NCBI GenBank assembly: GCA_023055425.1 | Contig: JALGPY010000010.1 | Location: forward strand, 18,511,363 to 18,575,362 | Reading direction: 5' to 3' | DNA from: Linanthus parryae | Taxonomy: Eukaryota > Streptophyta > Magnoliopsida > Ericales > Polemoniaceae | DNA: 64,000 nt | In this document: positions 21,748 to 34,769 of the stretch, in pieces | How positions within the stretch are numbered: position 1 is the stretch's first letter | Layout: each line of letters begins with the position of its first letter | Program-made: the position numbers and the translations under genes | The notes under the pieces: generated by a model | Told to the model about the DNA's origin: nothing | Seen by the model: only the letters and a program-made list of their open reading frames with translations | Databases searched by the model: none

Positions 21748-24700
21748 CTAGAGCCAATCTGGTGCATCGCGTATACCAATCGCCCTAGTGTGCTCTTCAT
21801 GCTTGAGCTGAAAAAGCAGCTACGTGAATGGATGTGCCAGATTATCATCTGTAGGAATCTTGAATATCTTCACATCTCCTGTATCGATAATCTCTCGAAT
21901 AAGATGGAACTCCCGGAGTACGTGTTTGGATTTCTGGTGTGATCTAGGTTCCTTAGATTGAGCGATTGCGCCTGTGTTGTCACAATACAACACTGTGGCA
22001 TCCCAAATGCTAGCAACTACACCAAGATCAGAAACAAACTTTCTAATCCAAACAGCTTCTTTTGCTGCACCACTTGCAGCAATATACTCAGCCTCTGTTG
22101 TAGAATCAGCAACCGTCTCTTGCTTGGAACTCTTCCAGCTCACAGCTCCTCCATTTAGGCAAAACACAAATCCCGAATGCGATCTGAAATCATCTCTGTC
22201 GGTTTGGGAGCTTGCATCTGTATAACCAGTTACACGGAACTCTTCCTCACCTCCAAATATCAAGAACGCATCCTAAGTTCTTCTCAAGTACTTGAGGATG
22301 TTCTTGAAAACTATCCAGTGACTCTCACCCGGATTAGACTGATATCTGCTCGCCATACTCAACACGTATGATACGTCTGGTCTAGTACATAACATGGCGT
22401 ACATGATAAATCCTATGGCCGAGGCATAGGGGATCTTACTCATGTGGTCCATCTCAATCTTATTGGATGGACAATCACTCTTCGAAAGAGAAATTCCATG
22501 AGACATGGGCAACAATCCCTTCTTGGAATCTTGCATGTTGAACCGTCTCAACACCTTGTCTATATATATAATTTGACTTAGGCCTAGCAACCTCTTAGAT
22601 ATATCCCTATAGATCTTTATACCGAGTATATAGGCTGCTTCCCCTAAGTATTTCATTGAGAAACACTTTCCTAGCAAATCCTTAACTGATTACAGCATAG
22701 GAATGTCGTTTCCAATGAGTAGTATGTCATCCACATACAAGACCAGGAACGCTACTGAGCTCCCACTAACCTTCTTGTAGACACAAGAATCATCTTCGTT
22801 CTTTATGAAGTCAAACTCTTTAACAGCTTCATCAAAACGTCGATTCCAACTCCTAGAAGCTTGCTTCAATCCATAAATGGATCGTTGAATCTTACAGACT
22901 TTATTTGCATGCTCTGGATCTACAAAACCTTATGGTTGTGTCATGTACACATCCTCGAGAATATTCCCATAAAGGAATGCTGTTTTGACATCCATCTGCC
23001 AAATCTCATAGTCATAATAAGCCGCAATCGCAAGTAGGATTCGGATGGATTTGGTCATAGCGACTGGGGAAAAGGTTTCATCATATTCTATACCATGAAT
23101 CTGTCTGAATACTTGAGCCACCAATCGGCCCTTATAAGTAAATACATTACCATCCATGTAGGTCTTCTTCTTGAAGACCCACTTGCACCCTATGGGGCGT
23201 ACCCCTTGGGGTGGTTCCACCAAAGTCCATACTTGGTTTGTGTACATGGATTCCATCTCGGATCTCATGGCTTTTAGCCACTTATGAGAGTCCGTCCATT
23301 GCATGGCCTCTCCATAGGTAGTAGGCTCATCTCCTATGAGCATAGTGTCACCAGTTTCCGTCACGAGAAGTCCATACCTCTCTGGCTCCTGGCGTACTCT
23401 ACTCGACTTACGAAGTTTTTGTGTTACTCGAACAGGTTGCACCACAACCTGTTGTGGTTCCTGTACATGTTCCATAACCGAATCAGTAATTTTTTGTTCT
23501 TGAACTTCTTCAAGTTCTAAAGTCGTCCCACTTGCTTCTTTAGAGACAAGTTCTCTTTCCAGAAACACGCCGGTCCGAGAAACAAACACTTTGTTATCGG
23601 TAGGATTGTAGAAATACTAGCCCTTAGTTTCCTTAGGGTATCCCACAAATTTACACTTATCTGACTTCGGCCCGAGTTTGTCTGGCTGTAAACGTTTTTT
23701 ACATAAACATCGCAGCCCCATATCCTCATAAACGACACTGTGGGACGGCTCCCACTCCACATCTTATGTGGTGTCTTCATGACGGATTTGGATGGAACAC
23801 GGTTAATGGTAAAAGCTGCACACAGTAAAGCATATCCCCAAAAAGATAACGGAAGATCCGTTTGACACATCATAGATCTCACCATGTCCAACAAGTTTCG
23901 ATTCCTCCTCTCGGATACACCATTCCATTGTGGCGTTCTGGGTGGAGTGAGTTGGGATAATATCCCACACTCTCTAAGATAATCATCAAACTCTTGGCTC
24001 AACTACTCACGTCCTCGATCCGATTGTAGAGCTTTGATACTTTTTCCAAGTTGCTTCTCTACTTCATTCTTAAATTCCTTGAATTTCTAAAAAGATTCGG
24101 ATTTAGCCTTCATAAGGTATACAAATTTATATATACTAAAATCATCAGTGAATGTAATGAAGTAGACATAACCACCTCTGGCAGGTGTAGCAAACGGCCC
24201 ACACACATCAGTATGTATGAGTGCTAATTGCTCACTAGTCCTTTCACATTTCTTAATGAAAGGGGACTTTTTCATCTTCCCTAACAAACAAGCCTCACAT
24301 GTCTCATATGAATCAAAATCAAATGAGTCTAGAAATCCATCCTTATGGAGTCTAGATACACGTTTCTCATTTATATGGCCTACACGACAATGCCATAGAT
24401 AAGCAGGATTTAAATCATTCATTTTAATCCTCTTAGTATTTAGGTTATAGATTGGATAGCTTAGATCAAGGATATATAATCCATCAAATAATTGCGCACT
24501 ACAATATTGAAAACTATCAAAATAAATGGAACAACAAATGTTCTTTATTGAAATAGTAAAACATTTCTTGTCCAAACAAGATATGGAAATAATGTTCTTA
24601 CTCATAGCAGGAACATAAAAGAAATTATGTAATTCTAATACTAATCCAGAAGGCAGAGACATCCTATACACGCCTACAGCCAATGCAACAACTCTTGCTC

Positions 24701-25701
24701 CATTCCCAACGCGCAAGTCCACCTCTCCTTTTGCTAATCTTCTACTTCTACTTAGATTCTGCATATTTCAAAAAAATATGAGATCCATATCCAGTATCCA
24801 ATACCCAAGATCAAGTAGTAGTTAAATTAACATCTATAACAAAAGTACCTGGTGGTTTTGGGATCACTATCCCAAGCCTTTTATCCTCCAGACACTTTGG
24901 GCAATTACTCTTCTAGTGTCCAGGCTGACTGCAGTAGTGACAATCACCCTTGATCACGCCTTTGGCCATGCCACCAGCAGGTTTAAGAGCATTGTCCTTA
25001 GGTTTAGCAACTGCCTTGCCTTTACCCTTGGAGGTAGAGGCAAACCTTTTACCCTTTCCTTTCTGCACCATCATTATGGCCTTGCCCTTTCCCTTGTAGA
25101 TGGATTGTTCAGCTGTCCTCAACATATTGAGTAGCTCTGGCAGAGGCTTGACGATCTCATTCATGTTATAGTTCATGATGAACTGTCCATAACTATTCGG
25201 CAATGATTGCAGAATGAGATCTGTGGCCAACTCTTGACCAATCGGGGACCCTAGACGATCGAGATTCTCAAGATACCCGATCATCCGCAACACATGCGGT
25301 CCTACTGGGTTCCCTTCTGCCAAGTGACTCTTGAAAAATGCCCGAGAAACTTCATAGCGTTCAACCCTTGCCTGCTCTTGAAAGAGCTGCTTCAAGTGTT
25401 CGATCATATCGACTGCATTCATGTTCTCATGTTGCTTCTGAAGCTCACGATTCATGGTGCAAAGCATAAGGCAGACCGCATCATAAGCATCGTCGACACG
25501 TTTCTGATACGCCTTTAGGGCTGCAGGGGTATTGTTCTCTGGACCCTCTGGAACTTCTTCTTCTAGTGAGTACAGTTTCTTTTCTTGTTTAAGAATAATT
25601 CTTAAGTTTCTGTACTAGTCCAGAAAGTTGGTTCCAGAAATCTTGTCCTTCTCAAGAACAGCCCGTAGGGAGTGTGATGCATTCGATGAATTGTTTGCCA
25701 T
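21748..25701 (-). pseudogene. Copia gag-pol of D, multiply broken
   Basis: Starts at ATG 25701 and should end at TAG 21748-21750. In order: gag with the full MNAVDMIEHLKQLFQEQARVE region near 25380, CHYCSQPGH near 24930, a protease area with stops near 24780, integrase zinc region CRVGHINEKRVSRLH near 24350, HTDVCGPFATPARGG near 24190, RT (ETFSPVAMTKSIRILLAIAAYYDYEIWQ split over 23000-23090), YVDDILLIGND near 22730, and RNase H SWKSSKQETVADSTTEAEY near 22090-22145. Open segments lie at 21820-22263, 22273-22677, 22930-23589, 23517-24002, 24087-24764 and 24913-25467 in different frames, so at least five breaks separate them. It cannot make a polyprotein. Confidence 0.9.
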
Positions 25702-27151
25702 TGGAATTCTACAAAAACGAGAAATATACAAGATTTTAGTATGATTTTACTATACTCAATAATGGCTAGATTATTAAATGTATCTCCCACTATTTTTCTC
25801 GGATTAATAACCATCCATATTAATGCGGAAAATATCCTTATATTTTCTAGTGGGCCAAGATCCATATTTCGCGTTTACCGAGCTTGCTTTGGCAAGTCAC
25901 CCGGAATTGGTTATTTAGGTAGGAACAATTCCAATTACATCATATGGAACTCTTGGTTCAATTGGGCAAATAACCATTATTTATCCATCCCTATGAATAA
26001 TCCCAATTGTACGCCTCTAGGTTCTTTTAATCTTATTAAATCTACCTAGTTGTGTCCAACCTCTTACTTAAACAATTGCACATTGTTACGTGTTGTCGCA
26101 TCTAATCACGATAAACTATGTTGCCATGCTTTGGCACGCACAATCATGGGATATAGTGATCATGATGAGTGTCTAAATAACGAGAAGACATAAGCACAAC
26201 ATTTTGATTGAGGTATTTGCCTTTCAATTTTACTTTGCATTGTTGATCTATATCAACATGATCTATATGTTTGATTTTTGGGCAAAACTCCAAATCATAG
26301 ATCCGGGTTGTCTAATTATCTTATTATCCTAATCGCATGCATCAACCATACACCAATCACAAAATAATAAGACAATAAAATAAACAACCACAACAAAAAT
26401 AAACGTGATGTGGATATGGCCTTTCTAGACTAAGATATTCCCAAGCCAATGAGAATATCTATGAACCTTAAAATAGATCACATCGCCATGCGCCTCCATC
26501 TTTTGGTCCATCCTTCATAGTTTTGTGGAATGCTCCATGCTCCATCTTCATGGCTCCAATGTCTTTGGCCTTCTTTTCTTCAATCTTGGTTAACAATATA
26601 TTTTATCTAGCTACTCCTATACTAAGTAAAATAAATCTCACAAGTTGAGAAAAAGACGAATCGCAGGCCGTAAAACCTTAATTAATTATTAAATTAATTG
26701 ATCAGCTTGCAGGCCGTAAAACAAAAAACAAAATAAATATTCACACACAAACCACAACCTAGGGCCCGGCCAAGCCCAAGCCGCCGGTTACCCCGGTCGC
26801 GCCTAAGCCCGGCCGGCCCTTAGGCCGTGCGTGGCTTGGGCGGAAAGACATATGGGCGGTCCCCTAAGGGGGGCCGAACCCTTATGGGAACAACTCCTTG
26901 CTTGTTGCCCAATCCAAGTTGTTTCCATGTTGAAAAACCCTTTTTCCAAACATGTTCCCAAACCCTAATCTTCAATCCAAGAAACTCAATAATTTATTGC
27001 ATCCAATGCACAATTAGATCTTGTTAGATTGAATCTCCATTCAATTGCATCTACTATGCTTAATTTGTCGTTTTACGCGATAAACATGAATTTAAAGTGT
27101 TAAAACAACAAAAATCGTAACACATAAACTACGTTAGACTCTACGACCTGT
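25702..27151 (-). other. Leader of element D
   Basis: Non-coding leader closely similar to C's, including the same 102-codon open stretch (25741-26049, plus strand), which is shared through leader homology rather than coding constraint. It holds the GC-rich patch near 26760-26860. Confidence 0.6.
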
Positions 27152-27164
27152 GGCTCTGATACCA
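27152..27164 (-). promoter_or_regulatory. tRNA-Met primer binding site of D
   Basis: Minus strand TGGTATCAGAGCC, one base from the LTR edge at 27166. Confidence 0.92.
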
Positions 27165-27165
27165 C

Positions 27166-28435
27166 TGTAGGGTTTTGAACATGGAATCGCAGCGGAAGAA
27201 GATAATTATTCCGTTCAAATCCCTCCAAGGATCACAAGTCAAGAACACATAACGATAGTAAAGGAAAAATATGTGTTTACCTTTGGGTTCTCATTTGATG
27301 ACTTCAAACGCGAATAATGTCACGTTCTCTACGGTTGATCCACGCCTAGGTTAGAGAATTGGACGTTTCAACCTTCTTGTTCTAGCTAGAACGGAGGAAG
27401 GAGACGAAGAAATCACGCAACAAGAACCACAAAGGAGGATTCGGCCTCCTTGTGTGGCCGACGACTTTGGGGCGGCGGGTAAGGGGGTTCGGCCTACTTA
27501 CTTGCTTGATCTCAACTCTTTTCACTCCTCTCAATATGTGTTATGAATAACATGTATTGAGAGGGAAGGAAGGAGTTCCTTTATATAGTCCAACTACTCC
27601 TAGTTGTTTCCATAAATGGCCCAATACTATTCATATCCATATATGGACTAGTATTATTTGCTAATTAGTCCTACTAAGTTAGCAACTTGTTGCAATATGA
27701 TCCTTTTAATTAATCCTTATTAATTAAGTCTCTTGTCCAATTATATATCGCATCCCTTTGTCTCATTATCCGGATCGGACACGAGACATACAAGTCACAC
27801 TCGTATATCCAATCCATGTTTCACGACCCTGGGAATAGCCCTATCCATGCATTTGACATCAATATCCCCATATTGATTCATATGAGTCTGGCTAGACATT
27901 CCATAGGCGCCATCCCTCGAGTGGCCTCGGATAACTGCTCCCGTTATGTGGGAGGGACAAATCCTGTCTAAATCACTCACCATCTCTAAGCTTGCTTCCT
28001 ATTGTGCCCAACATGCGCTTTTATAACTACCCAGTTACGAAATAGCGTTTGGCGTTGTCAAAGCACAATATTTCACAACTAGAGGATCTAGTAACTTCAA
28101 GTCTAAGGATGATAATATCCTATCACCGCGAGAAGCGCTTGTGACTTTACATAAATTGTATGTAGCCTTCTCGGATTTGGGTCAATCCATTATGTCATTA
28201 CTCCTAATACATACCCATGTGTTGGATCATGATATCTCCATATCAATCCAACCCCATACTAGTCTATAGATGATCGTCCTATTAATCATTATATTTGACT
28301 AGAGATATTTAAGATAAACAACACTATTTTAAATCTAAGGACTTCATTATATTAAATATCTCCATAAGTAATATAATGATTACTCTAGCCAATGCATACT
28401 AAAATTAGATTGCCTCCAGGGAATCTATTCCAACA
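27166..28435 (-). repeat. 5' LTR of element D, with internal deletion
   Basis: 1270 bp against 1388 bp for its 3' partner. Near 27745 it passes from 'cttgtccaattata' straight to 'tatcgcatccc', missing the 'ggcgtgtgacccatagg' to 'cttattatcgc' segment present at about 20905-21047 in the 3' LTR. TATA motif 'ctttatatagtcc' lies near 27579. It ends in CCAACA at 28435, followed by GTTGC. Confidence 0.93.
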
Positions 28436-28440
28436 GTTGC
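28436..28440 (+). repeat. Right target site duplication of D (GTTGC)
   Basis: A perfect match to 20341-20345. The E frame resumes immediately. Confidence 0.95.
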
Positions 28441-28606
28441 TCGATCTTGTACCCAGGCAGATAATCGAGCATTAGTTGATGCTACTCGAGAACTTATATG
28501 GCTCCGACGGCTTTTAGCCGACGTGGCTGCTCCACATAATTCTGCGGCTACAGTATGCTGTAACATTTGTAGTGTTATTCAAATTTCCAACAGCGACGCG
28601 TAACAT
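28436..28606 (+). pseudogene. Copia E part 2: middle of RNase H
   Basis: Continues the E polymerase after element D. The frame gives ADNRALVDATRELIWLRRLLADVA near 28460-28530, typical of copia RNase H, then a decayed CNICSVIQISNS (from a D-N-x-S-A-I-Q-I type motif). It is cut at about 28606 by the truncated LTR of F. Confidence 0.85.
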
Positions 28607-29145
28607 TTCTATAAGCACTATCCCTCGAGTGGCCTAGGATATTTGCTCCCGTTATGTGGGAGGGACAAATTCTATCTACGTCCACTACGATTTCTAAGCT
28701 TGCTTCTTATTGTATCCAGTACACGCCTTTATAACTACTCAGTTACGGTGTAGCGTTTAACGCTACCAAAAATCACAATAATCCACAACTACAATATCTA
28801 GTGACTTCAAGGCTAAGGATGAAAATACCATTGCACCGCGAGAAGCGCTTGTGACTCAACATAACGTGTATGTAGCCTTCTCTGAGATGGGTCAATCCAG
28901 TGCAACATTCCCTAATGCACACCTATGTGTTGGATCGTGATATCTACATATCAATCCAACCCCATACTAGTCTATAGATGATTGTCCCATTAATCTTTAT
29001 ACTGGACTAGGAATATTTAAGATAAACAACACAATCGTAAATCTAAGGACTTCATTATATTAAATATCCAATAAACAATAAATGAATTTCTAGCCACAAA
29101 TAATTCATACTAAACTAGATTGCCTTTAGGGCATCTACTCCAACA
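28607..29145 (-). repeat. Truncated 3' LTR of F
   Basis: Matches the U3-side portion of the F 5' LTR from 'ttctataagcactatccctc' to the CCAACA end. The remaining part with the promoter is gone. The junction with E falls in 'acatttctataag', where both parents share about five bases. Confidence 0.88.
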
Positions 29146-29159
29146 GTCTCCCACTTGCA

Positions 29160-32100
29160 CTAGAGCCAATCTGGCGCATCTCGTATGCCCATACTCCTAG
29201 CGTGCCCTTCATGCTTCCATTGCGTAAGCGGCTTTGTAAGCGGGTCTGACAGATTCTCATCTGTAGGAATCTTGCATATCCGAACGTCTCCTCTATCGAT
29301 AATATCTCGACTCAGATGAACTTCCTGAGCACGTGCTTGGACTTCTGGTGCGATCTTGGTTCCTTTGATTGCGCGATCGCCCCAGTGTTGTCGCAGAACA
29401 ACTCGACTCGATCCTAAATGCTAGGGACCACACCAAGTTCAGAAACAAACTTTCTGATCCAAACAACTTCCTTTACTGTGCCATTTGCAGCAATGTACGC
29501 AGCCTTTGTTGTAGAATCAGCCACCGTCTCTTGCTTGGAACTCTTCCAGCTCACTGCTGCTCCATTCAGGCAAAACACATAACCCGACTGTGATCTAAAG
29601 TCATCTATGTCGGTTTGGAAGCTTGCATCAGTGTAACCCCTTACACGCAACACTTCCTCACCGCCAAATATCAAGAAAGCATCCTTAGTTCTTCTCAAGT
29701 ACTTTAGGATGTTCTTGACTGCAATCCAGTGACTCTCACCCGGATTGGATTGGTATCTGCTTGTCATACTCAAGGCATATGACACATCTGGTCTAGTACA
29801 TAACATGGCGTACATGATAGATCCTATGGCCGAAGCATAGGGAATTCTACTCATGCGTTCCTTCTCAATCTCATTGGAAGGACAACCACTCTTCGAAAGA
29901 GTGATTCCATGTGACATGGGCAAGAATCCCTTCTTGGAATCTTGCATGTTGAACCGTTTCAACACCTTGTCAATATATGTACTTTGACTTAGGCCTAGCA
30001 ACCTCTTAGATCTATCTCTATAGATCTTTATACTGAGTATATAGGCTGCTTCCCCTAAGTCCTTCATTGAGAAACACTTCCCTAGCCAATCTTTAACAGA
30101 TTGTAGCATGGGAACGTCATTTCCAATGAGTAGTATGTCATCCACATACAAGACCAGAAAAGCTACAGAGTTCCCACTAACCTTCTTGTAGACACAAGAC
30201 TCATCTTCGTTTCTGATGAAGCCAAACTCTTTGACCACTTCATCAAAACGTCGATTCCAACTCCTAGAAGCTTGCTTCAATCCATAAATGGATCGTTGCA
30301 GCTTACAGACTTTGTTGGCTTGCTTTGGATCCTCAAAACCCTCCGGCTGTATCATATACACATCCTCGAGGAGATTCCCATAAAGGAATGTTGTTTTGAC
30401 ATCCATCTGCCAAATCTCATAGTCGTGGTATGCTGCAATCGCAAGTAGGATTCGGATGGATTTGGTCATAGCGACTGGTGAAAAGGTTTCGTCATAGTCA
30501 ATACCATGAATCTGTCTGAATCCTTTAGCCACCAATCGGCCCTTATAGGTAATCACATTACCCATGTCGATATTCTTCTTGAAGACCCACTTGCACCCTA
30601 TGGGTCGCGCCCCATCGGGTGGTTCCACCAAAGTCCATACTTTGTTGGTGTACATGGATTCCATCTCGGATCTCATGGCTTCCAGCCACTTCTGAGAGTC
30701 TGGGCCATTCATGTCCTCCTCATAGGTAGTAGGCTCATCATCTATGAGCATCGTGTCACCGGAATCGGTCACGAGAAGTCCATACCTCTCGGGTTCCTGG
30801 CGCACTCTACTAGATCTACGAAGCTCTTGTGTTACCTGAACAGGTTGCTCCACAACTGCTTGTGGTTCCTGTTCATGTTCCATAATCGGTTCAGTGATTT
30901 GTGGTTCTTGAACCTCTTCAAGTTCTACATTCCTCCCACTTGCTTCTTTAGAGACAAACTCTTTCTTGAAACACGCCGGTCCGAGCAACAAACACTTTGT
31001 TCTCGGTTGGATTGTAGAGGTAGTATCCCTTAGTTTCCTTAGGGTACCCCACAAATTTACACTTATCCGATTTAGGCCCTAGCTTGTCTGATTGTAACGT
31101 TTTACATAGACATCGCAGCCCCAAATCCTCATGAACGACGGTGTGGGACGCCTCCCACTCCACATCTCATATGGTGTCTTCATGACTGATTTAGATGGAA
31201 CACGGTTAATGGTGAAAGCTGCACTTAATAGAGCGTAGCCCCAAAATGATAATGGAAGATCGGTTTGACACATCATAGATCGAACCATATCCAATAGGGT
31301 TCGATTCCTCCTCTCGGACACGCCATTCCATTGTGGCGTTCCGGGTGAAGTGAGTTGGGACACGATCCCACACTCTCTAAGATAGTCGTCAAACTCTTGG
31401 CTCAAATATTCTCCTCCACGATCCGATCGTAGAGCCTTGATACTTTTGCCAAGTTGCTTCTCTACTTCATTCTTGAATTCTTTGAACACTTCAAAGGATT
31501 CGGATTTTTCCCTCATAAGGTACACAAATCCATATCTACTGTAATCATCAGTAAATGTAATGAAGTAGACATAACCACCCCTGGCAGGCGTGGCAAATGG
31601 CCCACACACATCGATGTGTATGAGCGCCAATTGCTCACTAGTCCTCTCACCTTTCTTATTGAAAGGGGACTTTATCATTTTTCCCAATCAACAAGCCTCA
31701 CATGTCTCATATGATTCAAAATCAAATGAGTCTAGTAATCCATCCTCATGGAGTCTAGATACACGTTTCTCATTTATGTGGCCTAAACGACAGTGCCATA
31801 AATAAGCAGGATTTAAATCATTTATTTTAATACGCTTGGTATTAATGTTGTCGACAGGATTGCTTAGATCGAGGACATAAAGTCCATTAAATAATTGTGC
31901 ACTAAAATAGTGAATATTATTTAAATAAAAGGAACAACAATTGTTCTTTATTGAAATAATAAAACCATCCTTGTCCAAACAAGAAATAGAAATAATGTTT
32001 CTGCTCATAGCAGGCACAAAATAGCAATTATTTAATTCTAAAACTAATCCTGAAGGCAGAGATAGCTCGCACACGCATATGGCCAACGCAGCAACCATTG

Positions 32101-33112
32101 CTCCATTCCCAACGCGCAGATATACCTCTCCTTTAGCCAATCTTCTACTTCTCTTTAGATCCTGCATATTTCGACAAATATGAGATCCACATCCAGTATC
32201 TAATACCCATGATGTAGAGACAGTTAAATTGACATCTACAACAAAAATATCTGGTGGTGGTGGAATCACTATTCCAAGCCTCTTGTCCTCCAGATAGTTT
32301 GGGCAGTTCCTCCACCAGTATCCAGGCTGACTGCAGTAGTGACACTCACCTTTAGTCACACCTTTGGCAATGCAACCAACAGGCTTAAGGGCAGGTTCCT
32401 TGGACTTGGAAACTGACTTGCCTTTGCCCTTGGAGGAAGAGGCAAACCTTTTGCCCTTTCCTTTCTGTACCATCATAATGTACTTGCCCTTACCCTTTTT
32501 GATGCTCTGTTCAGCCGTCCTCAACATATTGACTAAATATGGCAGTGGTTTCACGATCTCGTTCATGTTATAGTTCATGATGAACTGTCCATAACTCTCG
32601 GGCAACGATTGCAACACGAGATCGGTTGCCAACTCTTGGCAGACTAGGAACCCTAGTCGGGCGAGATTCTCCAAGTACCCGATCATACGGAGTACATGGG
32701 GTCCCACCGGGTTCCCTTCTGCCAGATGACACTTGAACAGTGCCTTAGAGACCTCATACCTCTCTACCCTCGCCTGCTCGCCTGCTCTTGGAAGAGCAGC
32801 TTCAGATGCTCGATCATATCGACATCATTCATGTGTTTCGTGTTGCTTCAGAAGCTCAGAAGTCATGGTGCATAGCATAAGGCAGGCCGCATCATTAGCG
32901 TCATCAACACGCTTTTGATACGCCTTTAGGGCAGCAGGTGTTTGGTTCTCTGGACCTTCTGGAACATGCTCCTCTATTGCGTACAGTTTCTTCTCTTGCT
33001 TGAGAACAATTCTCAAGTTTCTGTACCAATCAAGAAAGTTGGTTCCAGAGAGCTTGTCCTTCTCAAGGACAGATCGTAGGGAATGTTGTGAACTCGATGA
33101 GTTGTTTGCCAT
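29160..33112 (-). pseudogene. Copia gag-pol of F, lightly damaged
   Basis: Starts at ATG 33112 (MANNSSSSQHSLRSV) and reaches the family stop at 29160-29162. Domains in order: gag; CCHC knuckle CHYCSQPGYWWRNCP (near 32310); protease active-site region DTGCGSH (near 32180); integrase zinc region CRLGHINEKRVSRLH (near 31770); integrase core with HIDVCGPF, RSDRGGEYLSQ and TPQWNGVSERRNRT; RT with YVDDILLIGND (near 30120); and RNase H SWKSSKQETVADSTT. Damage: an 8-bp tandem duplication near 32775 shifting gag, a TGA in the CLLGKM segment at about 31687, a frameshift near 31070 between integrase and linker, and further decay after about 29414. It was probably recently functional compared with its sisters. 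Confidence 0.9.
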
Positions 33113-34755
33113 TTGGAATTCTACAAAAAGGAAAATACGCAAGTTTTAGTATTTATGAATTTTTGACTATTTCAATAATGGCTAGTTTATCAAATATAGC
33201 TCCCACTATTTTTCTACGGATTAATAACCCTCAAGATATTAATGCGGAAAATATCCTTATATTTTCTAGTGGGCCAAGATCCATCTTTCATCTCTTTATG
33301 AGCTTGCTTTGGCAAGTCACCCATAATTTGACTACTTTAGGTAGGAACAATTCCAATTGCATCCCACATGCAACTCTTGGTTCAATTGGGCAAATAACTC
33401 CTTATTTATTCATCCATATGGATAATCCCAATTGATTGCCTCTAGGTTTCTTAATCATATTAATAGCCTAGTTGTGTTCAACCTTTTATCTAAACAGTTG
33501 CACATTGTTACGTGCCATCGCATTCCATCATTATGAACCAAGTCGCCATGCTTTGGCACGCACGAACCTGATAAATAATGATGATAATGAGTGTTTAAAT
33601 AACCAGAAGGCAATAACACAATATTTGAATTTTGAGGGATTTTAAATTCAATTTTAATTGTTTTGTTGATCAATATCAACTAATCTATCTATTTGAGTTT
33701 GGGCACAACTCCAAATAATAGATCCGGGTTGTCTAATTATCTTATTATCCTAATTGCATGCATCATCCATACACCAACCACACAATAATAAGAAAATAAT
33801 ATAAACAACCACACAACTGAAAATTAAACGTGATGTGGATATGACATTTTTCTAGACTAAGATAATTCCAAGCCAATGGAATTATCTGTGAACCCTAAAA
33901 CAAACACATCTCCATGTGTCTTGATCTTTTTGGTCCATCCTTCATAGTCATGTGGAATGCTCCATGCTCCATGCTCCATCTTTTGTGGCTTCTTTGGCTT
34001 TGGGCTTCTTTTCTTCAATCTTGGCTAACAATCTACTTTATCTAGCACTAGCTAACTTGTATACTAAATAAAATAAATCTCACAAGTTGAGAAAAAAATG
34101 GCACGCAGGCCATAAAACCTAATTAATTATTACAATTAATTGATCAGCTCGCAGGCCGTAAAACCAAACCAAAAAATTAAACATCCACATCAAACCACAT
34201 CCTAAGGCCATATCCAATCACCATGCGATTTGCACATAAACAGTTAAAATCCAATTTTAACGCGCTTGGTCAATTTTAATTGATTTTAGGATTTCTAGGG
34301 TTAAAACGGTCCATGGGCCCAACAATCAAATTGCCCGGGCCCAATAAGAAGAATCACAAGGCCCTAGGGCCGACCCGGCCCAAAACCCACAAGCCTAGGC
34401 CGCGGGTTAGGGCCGCCCGGCCCCTAGGGCGGCCAAGCTTGGGCGGCAAGCCAAGGGGGCGGTCCCCTAGGGGCCCAAAACAACTCCCTTGCTTGGTGCC
34501 CAAGTTTGGTTGTTTCCTTGTTTTGGAAGAACTCCTTCTTCCCCAAGGATGCACAAACCCTAAATCTAAGATCCTAAAATTTCTCAAACTCACCAATTCA
34601 TGCATCCAATGCAAAAATTAGATCTTGTTATGATTAATTGTTGACAAATTGCATCCCATGCTTGATTTGTCTTGTTTTACGCGATAAACAATCAAATTAA
34701 GGTGTAAAACAACTAAAATGTAACACATAACCCACGTTTATGCTCTACGACCTGT
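33113..34755 (-). other. Leader of element F
   Basis: Non-coding leader with the family's 'cttgctttggcaag' block near 33303, paired 'gcaggcc(a/g)taaa' motifs near 34106 and 34152, and a very GC-rich patch at 34310-34480. Confidence 0.6.
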
Positions 34756-34768
34756 GGCTCTGATACCA
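34756..34768 (-). promoter_or_regulatory. tRNA-Met primer binding site of F
   Basis: Minus strand TGGTATCAGAGCC, adjacent to the LTR beginning at 34770. Confidence 0.92.
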
Positions 34769-34769
34769 C

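Larger units (their letters stand above)
20346..28435 (-). mobile_element. Complete copia element D
   Basis: An 8.09-kb Ty1/copia element on the minus strand with both LTRs, polypurine tract, coding region, leader and tRNA-Met primer site, flanked by a perfect 5-bp duplication GTTGC. This is the only unit of this family in the window with both LTRs full to their tips. It sits in the RNase H domain of older element E. The coding region has numerous frameshifts and stops, and the two LTRs differ by scattered changes plus a roughly 118-bp gap, so it is an old insertion and cannot be autonomous. Confidence 0.95.
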
